NCBI GenBank assembly: GCA_016800925.1
Contig: JABCPU010000044.1
Span: 62,001-126,000 of the forward strand
Reading direction: 5' to 3'
DNA from: Suillus spraguei
Lineage: Eukaryota; Basidiomycota; Agaricomycetes; Boletales; Suillaceae
DNA: 64,000 nt
Shown piece after piece: positions 52,838-63,575 of the stretch. Below the pieces are notes generated by a model. That model had not been told where the DNA came from and did no database searches. It saw only the letters and a list, made by a program, of their open reading frames with translations. The translations under genes and the position numbers were made by a program. Each line of letters starts with the position of its first letter. Within the stretch, counting starts at the first letter, position 1.

Positions 52838-53837
52838 CGTGATGTAGAAGAGTGCCGCCACGAAGGCGCGGTACACAGCCTCAACCTGGGCTTGATGCCT
52901 GAGGAAGTCATGGAGGCAACCGCTGTCATGCCAATGGTCAATGCCTACCGTCTGGAGATCGCTGCGGCTGAAAAGGCCGCAGAGGAGAAGATGAAGGCTG
53001 CCATGGCTCCAGTTGAGCCTGCAGTAGCTGACAAGGGGAAGGGGAAGAAGCGGGCCTTGGAGGAAGAGGAGGAGGAGGAAGAGGAGGAGGAGGAGGAGGA
53101 AGCGCCTGCGCCTAAGAAGGTAGCGTGGCCTTCTTCACTGAAGTCAATGGAGGTGCTGATAGCGCAGCTGCCTGTAAGTTTATCTTTCTTCTTTTTGACT
53201 TAGCCTTTACTGATTTCGTTTTAGCCTAAGACCGCCCGCATGCGCGCTGGGAACCCGCGGCATGCCACCAAGTGTGACACATGCGCCAAGGGGGACCACA
53301 TTTGTACCAGTGAGGAGGGCAAGGTCTGCGACCATTGCCGCAAGTTCAAGCATAGGTGTTTGCACAACACCGGTGAGTCTTTTCTCTTCTTTTCTTGACT
53401 TGACTTTGTGCTAACTCATTCTGCTTTTAGTTCATTGCAAGAGGGTGCATCCTGCGGCAAAGACGCCGCCAGTGGTTGCTGCCACCGGCAGTTCCAAAGG
53501 TGCCGCCGCGGCTAAATCCAAAAAACCAGATGAAGTCATTGAGGTGACTGATGGTGAGCCAGTGGTGGTCGCCTCTCCCTCCTGCCCAGCAAAAATTGCT
53601 GGCAAGGTGCAGTCCGTTGCAGCGGTGGAGGAAGAGTCTGAGGAAGAAGGTGTCAATGTGGCGCAGCGGCTTCAAGACTTGGAGGGGGAGAACTTGGACT
53701 TCCTCATGGCAGCAAGGCTAGAAGAGGCCCAGGCGCGCTTCATGCAGATGGAGGGGATGATGAGGGAGTTGGTGGGGAATATGAACTTTCTCCGTGGCTG
53801 TATGAACCGCCGCCAAAAGAGGCGCCGCTTACAGTAG
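52838..53837 (+). CDS. Spliced six-cysteine accessory gene, exons 2-4 (antisense to gag)
   Basis: Exons 52838-53173, 53225-53372 and 53431-53837, introns of 51 and 58 nt (GTAAGT/TTTTAG; GTGAGT with CTAAC and TTTTAG). Intron phases match the gene at 41303. The acceptor of intron 1 is at 52837, but exon 1 is gone because the LTR begins at 52809. Exon 2 encodes a helix and a Glu run of more than a dozen residues. Exon 3 holds the C-x2-C-x6-C-x7-C-x2-C-x6-C cluster with Arg/Lys/His between. Exon 4 is long, with an Ala/Lys/Pro linker, then a predicted coiled coil over the last 60 or so residues and a basic Arg-rich end. It gives the complete C-terminus of the family. Confidence 0.8.
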
Positions 53838-54722
53838 ATACTTCTTTCTTCTCTTCTGTACTTGTACCTTTGCTTCTGTACCATAGACTTTGTACTATAT
53901 AATAGTTGCCGCAATGATAGGGGTCCTGGCGGCTCCAGAACAAAAAACACAGTGTGAATGCCTAAGTCCTTGGGAGGTCCAATAAGTCCAAATGCCTCCA
54001 TGTCCAAGTCCTAATGCCAGTCATAGTCCATTTGACGCCTAAGGTAAACGGTAATGTATAGTAAGTGCACACTCACGGTAAACAAAAACTGAACTAATAC
54101 TGCAAGTCTGCTGCAAGGTTCCGCTCGTCTTGTCTTCTTCATTGCACTGTCTTCATCTATGCCTGTGGTATTGCCGCCGTGGTAAGCTTCGGCATGATAT
54201 CTCCTGTCTTTATCAATCAATGGGCGCGGTGTGCTGCCTACGTGTTAGAAGAAAAAGGTGTATAGTACTTTAGCGGTGCACGGTATCCCTTGTCCAATCA
54301 ATATAGTCCTTCATACCATAATAAAAGTCTGTGTGCTCATTAGCACTAAACATATGTAAGTGATGCCGTGTGGGCATGCATTTGAAAGTGTGAAACTGAT
54401 CGCCGGACAAAACCCGGGGTAAAACAGAGACTATCGTATGTGTGCAGTATTCTTTTCTTTGTTTTTATGATCAAGTAACGAGGGTGGTATTAGCAAATGT
54501 CAGTGGCGGTAGGGTAAATGAATGATGCCGTTGGGGTTTCCGCTGGTGGGTATATGTGCTTGGGTCTTTTGACGGTTGACTTCTGGGGTTAGCTTCATCT
54601 TCTGCAATGAAAACCGCGTGATCTGTGTTCGTACTGCCATAGCGCTATGCAAGTATGTGATGGCCTGCGGTACTGTGGGACAATAGTTGGCGGACAACTA
54701 GTGGGCAGTAGGCCGCACTTCG
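53838..54722. other. Non-coding remnant between antisense gene and gag in derivative 2
   Basis: Short, unconvincing ORFs only. About 54400-54480 is the inverse of 39420-39500 of Gypsy-G2, so this is the element's spacer after integrase. The deletion that removed pol lies between about 54500 and 54720. Confidence 0.55.
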
Positions 54723-55772
54723 TCATCTGCCACAAGAACGTATGCCGGTAGTCAATAATACACCTTCTAGCTGTGGTAAGGCTAGGAACACAGTATGCCT
54801 GGTAAGACCATCGTCTTGGTGTACTAACGCAGCAGTCAACACACGGCAGTAGGCACATGCGGTCTGCGAGTTCAGCTGAATAGCTCCTGTGGTGAACGTT
54901 GCTTTACGTGTCAGCGGTAAACGTGCAGTAACAGTCTGAGCGGTAAACGTTGCTTCTGCGGTATGCATTGGCACTTCTACTATACTATACCTTTCCAGCG
55001 ATACTTCTATAGCTTCTTCGCTATCAGCGCTAGCGGTCTGCAGTACTTCATCTTGAGAGCATATATGCTCCGTGACCGTCAAGAGTTCTGTCAGTAAAAT
55101 GTCAGTGCCAACCAAGTCAATTGCCATTTCGTCTGTTTCTTCTAGTGAGCGGTGTGCGTCGCTGTCAGTGCAAAACATAGTGTTGTCAGTGTAGCATGCT
55201 TCATTCAGGGACAAACTTTCATCGAATGCTTGGACTGGCGGGGATGCTGTATCCTTGTGCGGTAGTGCCGTAGGTAGTGTAGTGCTGTCTGTACTTGGTG
55301 CCGTTAACGATTGCTGATTCGCCGGTGGTGCAGTATCTTCGAGCGGTAGTGATACTTGCTCAGCGGTAGTGATTTCCAATGCCATAACTTGTTGTGATAC
55401 ATCAGCATCAGAGTGCTCAATAGCGTTTCCCTGATAGGGGTCTGCCAGCGGAGCAACTGCTTTAGCGGTAACTGTGCGGTTGAACGTAATGGGACCACAT
55501 TCTGGGTACAAGTGCAAAATAGTGTTAGCAAAGTCTATGAAGCTGTTACCATTGTGTTCGTCAAGACATTCCCATACTTCTGCTTCGTCAGGATCTGCGT
55601 AGCATATAGCCGCCTTGATGCGTGCTTTATCAGTGATGCCGGCCAAGTCTGCCAGCTCATCTACAGTAGCAAGGAACATTAGCAATTCTCTTGGGTTGCT
55701 GTCAAAGTATGGTGCCGCTGCCGTGCAGCGCAGTGGCATGCAAAATCTGTCAGACATTCTTATCAGTAGCAT
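54723..55772 (-). CDS. gag: Gag-like protein of derivative 2
   Basis: 349 open codons; the Met-Ser-Asp at codon 6-7 (about 55757) is an alternative start. Residues about 1-110 share with the Gypsy-G2 Gag the Pro-Tyr-Phe-Asp and Leu-x-Phe-Leu-Ala-Thr-Val-Asp-Glu-Leu-Ala pattern and the Ile-Lys-Ala-Ala-x-x-Tyr-Ala-Asp segment followed by Trp-Glu. This is the retrotransposon Gag capsid fold by resemblance. The rest is acidic and Thr/Ala-rich. No zinc knuckle is seen before the end, so the nucleocapsid part may be deleted. It lies 75-95 bp from the primer site, a normal leader length. Confidence 0.78.
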   Translation of the reverse strand: MLLIRMSDRFCMPLRCTAAAPYFDSNPRELLMFLATVDELADLAGITDKARIKAAICYADPDEAEVWECLDEHNGNSFIDFANTILHLYPECGPITFNRTVTAKAVAPLADPYQGNAIEHSDADVSQQVMALEITTAEQVSLPLEDTAPPANQQSLTAPSTDSTTLPTALPHKDTASPPVQAFDESLSLNEACYTDNTMFCTDSDAHRSLEETDEMAIDLVGTDILLTELLTVTEHICSQDEVLQTASADSEEAIEVSLERYSIVEVPMHTAEATFTAQTVTARLPLTRKATFTTGAIQLNSQTACAYCRVLTAALVHQDDGLTRHTVFLALPQLEGVLLTTGIRSCGR

Positions 55773-55846
55773 AGCGGTGCAGTAATAACTGCGGTGACAA
55801 TTGTGCGGTAAGCGATTGAGACAAGAACAAAACTATACCAAAGGAC

Positions 55847-55865
55847 CCCCTCGCGGTGGGCTCCA
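55847..55865 (-). promoter_or_regulatory. tRNA primer binding site of derivative 2
   Basis: TGGAGCCCACCGCGAGG on the - strand, two bases inside the LTR-B1 end. It matches the site at 24650 over the first ten bases. Confidence 0.75.
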
Positions 55866-55867
55866 GT

Positions 55868-56083
55868 TGTAAAGATACAACCTAGCTTGGGCTTTAGATA
55901 AACCACTGCCTAAACTAGTATGTTAGTCTTGCGCTCTGTCTAGTCTGCTTCACTGTAAGAACAAGAGTGTTCGACCCTAAAGGGGGATGCCTATTTAGTA
56001 CAGTCAAGTTCGAGTCTAACTTATTTGCAAAACAAGCTTCGAAGTCAGCGGTAAGTTGCCGCGGTCAGCGATGATGCCACATA
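55868..56083 (-). repeat. LTR-B1, truncated 5' LTR of derivative 2
   Basis: About 216 bp from TGTAAAGATAC in + reading, then an abrupt change into unrelated minisatellite-like sequence. Confidence 0.85.
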
Positions 56084-57080
56084 TTACAGTGAACTATCTC
56101 TGTATTATACAAGTGAGTGGACGTGCATAATATCCCATATGATATGGGCTAGCGGACCATGGGCCCATGGTAGAAATATCCTTGTTCATGACGGATGGGC
56201 CAGGAGGAATATTATTCCCGATGACGGCGGGTGGGCCCATGCAAGGAATATGTAGAGTAGATGAGTGGGCCGATGTACATGAATATTTGCTAGATGGATG
56301 GGCCAAGGTAGTTAGATATTATGTAGATGGGTGTACCAAGGTAGATGTGTATCAGGTAGACAGGTATGTGAAGGGTACTTGTTATCACATACACAGGTGG
56401 GCCCAGACACATATTAGACGGTTGGGCCGAGAGTGTTATATAAAATATTGTATTAGACGGGTGGGCTGAGGGTGTTGTACAGTATATTATATCAGACAGG
56501 TTGTTACAATCATACGTGCCCCTACTCATTCTCTTTCCCCTTTACGCTGTATATTACGTAACATGACTCTGATTCATATGCTCAACGTATCTGTACTATA
56601 GTTGCCTTCCTTCTTTGGATACGCACTTACGTTCCCACATCTCTCTTGTTCCGTGCGCACATATTGGCCTATTTAAGCACATTGTATTACGCTTGTATAC
56701 CTTACTTTAATCTTACTGGGTTTTACCTGGAATGTCCCTCGCTTAGGTCTCCAACCTAAGTCGTCTTGAATCGTCTCTAAGTCTAAGCACTCCTTAGTCT
56801 TAGTCTCTATTCTTGTAGAACCTCTTAGACTTGTCTTTGAGGCCGAACCCTTGATCGTACTTGGAACGCGTTCCTCATACTTTCACCTTGTCCTCTTCTG
56901 GACATTGTAGGAACCTCCCAGCAGACCGTCTGTGTCTTCTCACAGTCGCTGGTGATGCCACCCCAGTTCGTAACACAGGTGGGCCGAGGGTGGTATAAAA
57001 TCTAGACAGGTGGGCCCATGTGTATGATAATTGTAGACATGACAGAGCTGAGGTAGTTGCATATCATCCAACTGGACCTT
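56084..57080. repeat. Degenerate minisatellite, interrupted by solo LTR-F
   Basis: 56160-56500 and 56981-57030 repeat a GC/AT alternating unit of roughly 32-36 bp built on gacgggtgggccgagg followed by an AT-rich part. The long + ORF 56167-56469 arises from the repeat and is not considered a gene. Confidence 0.7.
56502..56975. mobile_element. solo LTR-F
   Basis: 474 bp, TGTTACAATC to GTTCGTAACA, with perfect 5-bp duplications CAGGT at 56497-56501 and 56976-56980. It is the inverse of 34315-34794. Confidence 0.95.
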
Positions 57081-57189
57081 CAGACCTCTGCAGCTAGCTT
57101 GCTAACCCTATGCATATCCTAGCCCACCCTGAGCACAGCTCACCCACCACCATGTCCGGACTTTCCCTCCTCTGATATCTGAGAGTTCT

Positions 57190-57774
57190 GATCCTCATCA
57201 ATGTCCTAAATACTTCCCCTTGGATCTACGGAGCTTCACTTCTCTGGTCCTCCACTCCTACACTCCTACACTCCTCCCCTCCAGACCTCCTATCTCCAGA
57301 CCTCCTATCTCCAGACCTCCTATCTCTGGACCTCCTATCTCCGGACCTCCAGTCCTGTCCTACCCCACCCTTGACATCCTGTGGATCATCTTTCCCCCTG
57401 GAGCTTCCCTCCTATCTTGCCCTGGACTTCGTCTGGCAGTCCATCCTCCATTCCATTCTACTTGGGACTCGACCCAGTAGTCTTACCTGTATTTCCTGTC
57501 CTCCGGAAATAGTTCCTGCATGGTTCCCACAATCCTCCAGTAGTCCATCGGCGCACTGTTGAGCAGTCTAGCCCTAGAGTTCCTCCGGAGTTCCCCTCTG
57601 GACTTCACTGGAACTCCCCCTCGGACTTCATGCAAAATTAGGGGCACATACTTGTATAAGGGGCACAGCGCATGAGCGGAGGCCAAGCCCTTATGATTTA
57701 GTTATGACACTCCAGTAAGACCCCATGCAAAGCTGGAATGTCTGAGTAGCCTCCGGTTTTGCATGGCCGTAACA
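57190..57774 (+). repeat. LTR-C, 3' part
   Basis: Matches 7575-8051 and ends ggccgtaaca at 57774. It contains a local tandem of about 16 bp (agacctcctatctcc, five degenerate copies, 57282-57355). Confidence 0.8.
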
Positions 57775-57957
57775 GATTCGAGACAAAAAAGATATCTATC
57801 AAAAATGTGTGAATCAAATCTTTTGATTGCCTGACATTTGCCTGAGTCCTGAGTGCTGAATCCCAAGTGCCGAACCCCGAAATTGTGGAATACTGGGGTT
57901 CGGCACTCAGGATTTGGCACTTGGGACTCAGAAAAATGTGAGGCAATAAAAAGCTGA
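57775..57957. repeat. Satellite border segment
   Basis: Words such as gagtgctgaatccc and gtgccgaaccccg related to the adjoining satellite. A local inverted repeat surrounds about 57885. A similar segment closes the array at 63570-63760. Confidence 0.6.
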
Positions 57958-60172
57958 AACTCAAAACTCAAAACTTGAAACTTGCAAAAATGTATATCAT
58001 GTAAAATGCCTATTTCCTCACACAGTTCACCGAGTGTCAAGTACCAAGACCCAGGACCCGAATCTTGAATCCTTGGCAATGTAACAAGTGCCGAGTGCCG
58101 GAACCTGAACCCTGAAACTCGAAACTTAAAACTTGGAACTTGGAACTCACAAAAATGTGTATCATGTAAAATGTCTATTTCCTTACACAGTTCACTGAGT
58201 GTCAAGTACCACAACCCGGGACCCGAATCCTGAATTCCTGGCAATGTAACAAGTGCCGAGTGCCGGCACCCGAACCCCAAAACTTCAAACTTCAAAATTG
58301 AAACTTGCAAAGATCTGTATCATTGAAATTTTATATTTCCTTGCACAGTTCACTGAGTGTCAAGTACCAAGACCCGGGACCCGGACCCCAAATTCCTGGC
58401 AATGTAACAAGTGCTGAGTGCCAGAACCCGAACCCCAAACCTCGAAACTTGAAACTTGAAACTTGAAACTTGAAACTTGAAGCTTGAAACTTGAAACTCC
58501 CAAAAATGTGTATCATGTAAAATTTTGATATGCTTGCACAGTTCACCGAGTGTCAAGTACCAAGACCCGGGACCCGAATCCCGAATTCCTGGCAATGTAA
58601 CAAGTGCCAAGTGCCAGAACCCGACCCCCGAACTCCGAAACTTCAAACTTCAAACTTGAACCATCCAAAAATCTGTATCATGTAAAATTTCTATTTCCTT
58701 GCACAGTTCACCGAGTGTCAAGTACTAAGACCCAGGACCCAAAACCCCCGAATGTCTAGCAATGTAACAAGTGCCGAGTGCCAGCACCCAAGCCCCGAAA
58801 CTTCAAACTTCAAACTTCAAAATTGAAACTTGCAAAAATCTGTATCATGTACAATTTCTATTTCCTTGCAAAGTTCACCGAGTGTCAAGTACCAAGACCC
58901 GGGACCCGAATCCTGAATTCCTGGCTATGTAACAAGTGCCGAGTGCCGGCACCCAAGCCCCGAACCCCAAAACTTCAAACTTCAAACTTCAAACTTGCAA
59001 AAATCTGTATCATGTAAAATTTCTATTTCCTTGCACAGTTCACTGAGTGTCAAGTACCAAGACCTGGGACTCAAATCCCGAATTCCTGGCAATGTAACAA
59101 GTGCCGAGTGCCGGAACCTGACCCCTGAACTCCGAAACTTCACACTTCAAACTTGCAAAAATCTGTATCATTTAAATTTTCTATTTCCTTGCACAGTTCA
59201 CCAAGTGTCAAATACCAAAACCCGGGACCCGAATCCGAAATTCCTGGCAATGTAACAAGTGCCAAGTGCCGGAACCCGACCCCTGAAGCCCGAAACTTCA
59301 AACTTCACACTTCAAAATTGAAACTTGCAAAAATCTGTATCATGTAAATTTTCTATTTCCTTACACAGTTCACTGAGTGTCAAGTAACAAGACCTGGGAC
59401 CTGAATTGCAAATTCCTGGCAATGTAACAAGTGCCGAGTGCCAGCAGCCAAACCCCAAACCCTGAAACTTCAAACTTCAAACTTCAAAATTGAAACTTGC
59501 AAAAATCTGTATCATTCAAATTTTCTATTTCCTTGCACAGTTCACCCGAGTGTCAAGTACTAAGACCTGGGACACGAATCCCGAATTCCTGGCAGTGTAA
59601 CGAGTGCCGAGTGCCGGAACCTGACCCCCAAACCCTGAAACTTCACACTTCAAACTTCAAAATTGAAACTTGCAAAAATCTGTATCATGTAAAATTTCTA
59701 TTTCCTTACACAGTTCACCGAGTGTCAAGTACCAAGACCCGGGACCCGAATCCCGAATTCCTGGCAGTGTAACAAGTGCTGAGTGCTGGAACACAACCCC
59801 CGAACTCCGAAACTTACAACTTGAAACTTGAAACTCACAAAGATGTGTAAGATGTAAATTTTCTATTTCCTTATACAGTTCACCGAGTGTCAAGTACCAA
59901 GAACTGAGACCCGAATCCTGAATTCCTGGCAATGTAACAAGTGCCAAGTGCCAGACCTCGAACCCCAAAACTTGAAACTTGAAACTCGCACAAATCTGTA
60001 TCATGTAAAATTTATATTTCCTTATACAGTTCACCAAGTGTCAAGTACCAAAACCCAGAACCCAAATCCTGAATTCCTGGCAATGTAACAAGTGCCTCGT
60101 GCCGGAACCGGAACCCTAAACCCTGAACCCCAAAATTTGAAACTTGAAACTTGAAACTTGAAACTGTATGCC
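57958..60172 (+). repeat. Satellite array, about 165-bp unit, about 13 units
   Basis: Landmark cacagttcac recurs at 58021, 58186, 58344, 58537, 58702, 58869, 59034, 59192, 59364, 59536, 59709, 59874 and 60024, giving spacings of 150-193 bp. Each unit has a fixed part (cagttcaccgagtgtcaag), a C-rich part, and a variable heptamer run (gaaactt) of 2-8 copies. ORFs here read through the repeat and are not genes. Confidence 0.93.
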
Positions 60173-60263
60173 AGAGTTTTGGGTCTCGGGTCTCAGTACT
60201 TCACACTTTGTGAGTTTCAAGTTTTGGGTTTCGAGTTTTGGCACTCAGCACTCAGGACTCGGC

Positions 60264-61508
60264 ACTCAGTGATTCAATAATTTGCTTCTGGCAGAGGTTA
60301 CATTCATTGAAAAAAATTGTATATACATCTATCACTATGCAATTATGTCCACCCCCTCACAAGACCCTTTAACCTTCACCTCAACATCCAGTTCAATCTC
60401 GACCATCTTATCATGGATGCCCTCCTGTTGCTCCTCAATCATTTTTAAAGTTTTTGAATGTCTTATCATTGCATAAATGGCCAGCCCTGCTTAGACATCA
60501 ACAGTAGTACACTCCCACATGTGTCATATGCAAAGGATCAGTTGTATATAGGCCACAAATCTGATATGTCATGTACAGGGGATATTTCTACTGATAAGAA
60601 GCCTACATAATAATCAAGCTTGTGATAAGTGATCTGATGCGTGATTTACCTCTCATATATGTCCCTAATGATGTATTTGAAGTTTTAGAAAGATCCATGA
60701 AGGACTGACTGAATGATAAGTAAAATGACATATGTGTGAAAAGTGACAATTGACATCTTTTTACACAAAGTCACAATTATATATGGTACAGTTTAAATAT
60801 TATATTTCATTCAAAATATGTAAGATACATGTTAGGCTACTAAAGGAACCTATACTGCATATTGCCCTGAGGTTGGAGGGTGGTGGAAGGGATGTGGTGT
60901 ATATCTCAGTTGACCCAGCGTTAAAGTCCTACAACTGCCCAACTGACCATTTTCGATATTTTGGGACTTTGAACTTTCCCACAGTCAATTTCTTATCTAT
61001 TTCACTTCCTCAGCACTCAATTCTTGTTGGATGGTTTTATAAATTTAGATATATCATAGTGAATGTATTTTAAATCTACTCCAGGTGTCTGATTAATAAA
61101 CTTTGATGTTTTGAAAGTATGGGCTTCTTATCAGTAGAAATTTTTTTTTTTTTTTTTTTTGAATCCTTGTTTATTGTCCGTTGGGGCTAAGCCCTAATCA
61201 GTAGAAATAGTAAGCATTCACACTAGTTCAAAACTCCGGCTCATTTGAAGCTGATCCTTGTCATACAAAGCAAGTATATATGGTATTATAATGATATATG
61301 AAGAGGCTGTATTATTTATGCAAGAGTAAGATACTGAAAACATCAAAAGTGTGAGAAATCAACTTTCTATGTTTTTGTTCTTGGATGTTGAGGTGAAGGT
61401 TAAAGGGTCTTGTGAGGAGGTTGGCATGATTGCATAGTAATTGATGTATATACAATTTTTTTCAACGAATGTTACCTCTGCCAGAAGCAAATTATTGAAT
61501 CACTGAGT
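60264..61508. mobile_element. Non-coding foldback element with about 125-bp terminal inverted repeats
   Basis: 60264-60390 is the inverse of 61382-61508 with few differences. The interior is AT-rich without a convincing gene; a 107-codon ORF at 60750-61073 has no recognised domain. A 20-bp inner pair (60584-60603 and 61122-61141) is also inverted. Target duplication is not evident because the flanks are satellite. It is likely a MITE-like or foldback DNA element. Confidence 0.75.
61142..61196 (-). mobile_element. Short poly(A) retroposon insertion
   Basis: Nineteen T followed by 36 nt, flanked by perfect 12-bp duplications ATCAGTAGAAAT (61130-61141 and 61197-61208). A poly(A) end plus a duplication of this length is the mark of LINE-type priming, so this is a severely 5'-truncated LINE or SINE, read on the - strand. 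Confidence 0.8.
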
Positions 61509-61530
61509 GCTGAGTGCCGAAACTCAAAAC

Positions 61531-62704
61531 TGTTATGGCCATGCAAAACCAGAGGCTATTCAGAAGTTCCAGCTTTGCATGGGGTCGTACTGGAGGGTCA
61601 TACTGATTCATGGGGGCTTGGCCTCAGCTTGTGCGCTGTGCCCCTTGCCTGAGCACATGCCCCTAATTTCATATGAAGTCTGAGGGAGAACCTTGGAGGA
61701 ACTCTTGGGCTGGATTGCTCCATAGAGCACCAATAAACTTCTGGAGAAGTGTAGAAAACTATGCCGGAGGTAGGCGGAGATAGAGGTAAGACTACTGGGA
61801 CAAGTCCCAAGTAGAATGGGTGAAGGGAAGACCGCTGGATGAAGTCTAGGGCAGGATTGGAGCAAGGTTCCAGGGGGAAATATGATCCACAGGAGGTCAA
61901 GGATAGGATAGGACAGGACAAGAGGTCCGGAGATAGGAGGTCCGGAGGATGAGGAGTGGAGAAATGGAGAAATGGAGGAGTGGAGGAGTGGAGGAGTGGA
62001 GGAGTGGAGGAGTGGAGGAGTGGAGGAGTGGAGAAACAGAGGAGCGGAGCTCTGTGGATTTGGGGGGAAGTATTGCCCTACTATGGAGGAGTAGGTCCGG
62101 AGATTATGTAAGGAAGGTACAGGCTACTACGGATGAAGTCCGGAGTAGAAACAAACAGAGGAAGACTACCAAAGGTAGAGCTGGAGGTGAACAGAGATAA
62201 AGACTGGAGTTCAGACAAAGTTCGGAAAGTATAATATAACAAAGGGTCAAAGGTCCGGCCTAGGGAATACTCCCATAGGCCTGAACTGGAGGCTTACAAG
62301 GGCCAGAGCCCAAGTGCGAGAATGGAATGGAGTTATATTGACACGAGAAGGTAGCAAGATATAAAGCGGAGAATAAGTAGAAAGAAGAAAGTAAGTAATC
62401 AGACAGTAATGACCAAACTGAAGTCCAGAGTACTTCAGTGCAAGTTCATATACTGTAGGTATCATAGGTAAGGATCAGTAAGCATAATCCAAGGCTATGT
62501 ATGAACCATGCAGAAACATACTACTAAGTACAACGGAACATAACAAAATGAACTCAGAGATGAGATATGTACGAAAGAGATTGTCATGACAGAAACAGAG
62601 GTAACCGAGAGCTGGAGACAAGGACATACCTCAAATGGTGTAATGCATGTGGCATGGGAATATGTCCGGAGAGGAATGCAAGGAGATCCGGAGGAATGGA
62701 ATCA
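61531..62704 (-). mobile_element. LTR-C, complete, inside the satellite region
   Basis: 1174 bp, TGTTATGGCC to GGAATCA, the inverse of 6999-8051. A TATA-like gttcatatactg region lies near 62445. Satellite borders both sides but matching duplications are not seen. Confidence 0.85.
61950..62045. repeat. 9-bp minisatellite in LTR-C
   Basis: About eight copies of gaggagtgg with minor variants; the corresponding part of other LTR-C copies is much shorter. Confidence 0.85.
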
Positions 62705-63575
62705 CTCGGTGAACTGTGTAAGGAAATAGAAATTTTACATGATACAGATGTTTGTGAGTTTTGAGTTTCAAGTTTCAAGTTTCGGGCTTTGGCACTCAGC
62801 ACTTGCTACATTGCCAGGAATTCGGGTCTCGGGGCTTGGTACTCAACACTCAGTGAACTGTGTAAGGAAATAGAAATTTTACATGATATAGATTTTTGCA
62901 AGTTTTGAGTTTCAAGTTTCAAGTTTTGGGTTTTGGGCTTTGGCATGAGGTACTTGCTACATCGCCAGGAATTTGGGTCTCGGGTCTTGCTACTCAACAC
63001 TCGATGAACTGTGTAAGGAAATAGAAAATTTACATGATATACATTTTTGCGAGTTTCTGTCACATACTGTATTTCACACCCCATCTCCACTATGATCTCT
63101 GACCCTGATCTCCATATTTCCGGACCTCCGCAGCTAGCCTGCCAACCCTAAATTCGGGATCTGGGTCTTGGGTCTTGGTACTCAACACTCGGTGAACTGT
63201 GTAAGGAAATAGAAATTGTACATGATACAGATGTTTGCGAGTTTTGAAATTTTATGTTTTGGGTCTCGTTTCAAGTTTCGGGCTTTGGCACTCAGCACTT
63301 GCTACATTGCCAGGAATTCGGGTCTCGGGTCTTGGTACTCAACACTCGGTGAATTGTGTAAGGAAATAGAAATTTTACATGATACAGATTTTTGCGAGTT
63401 TCAAGTGTTGTGTTTCAAGTTTCAAGTTTTGGGTTTTGGCACTCAGCACTCAGCACTTAGTACATTGCCAGGAATTCAGGATTCGGGTCTCAGGTCTTGG
63501 TACTTGACACTTGGTGAACTGTGTAAGGAAATAGAAAATTTACATAATATACATTTTGTGAGTTTCAAGTTTTAA
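62705..63575 (-). repeat. Satellite array, inverted orientation, about 6 units
   Basis: The same unit as 57958-60172 but inverted: gaactgtgtaaggaaata recurs near 62711, 62855, 63006, 63194, 63352 and 63515. 63057-63150 is a foreign insert of about 90 bp containing the word ccggacctccgcagctagc, also seen near 57090. Confidence 0.9.

Larger units (their letters stand above)
51844..56083 (-). mobile_element. pol-less Gypsy-G2 relative (internal deletion derivative 2)
   Basis: Read on the - strand: truncated 5' LTR-B1 (56083-55868), primer site (55865-55847), gag (55772-54723), a short non-coding remnant, the antisense six-cysteine gene (52838-53837 on +) and the 3' LTR-B1 (52809-51844). There is no trace of protease, RT or integrase. 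It has the form of a non-autonomous element that keeps gag and the antisense gene. Confidence 0.82.

Noticed and set aside
56167..56529. ORFs of 79-100 codons in the minisatellite at 56167-56529
   Set aside because: Repetitive translation caused by the tandem unit; no sign of a gene.
58350..58646. ORFs of 60-202 codons in the satellite (for example 57702-58310 and 58350-58646)
   Set aside because: They read through tandem repeats whose unit lacks stops in some frames; no conserved protein features.
57958..60172. CRISPR-like array
   Set aside because: Unit of about 165 bp with similar contents throughout, no short repeat with unique spacers, and a eukaryotic context.
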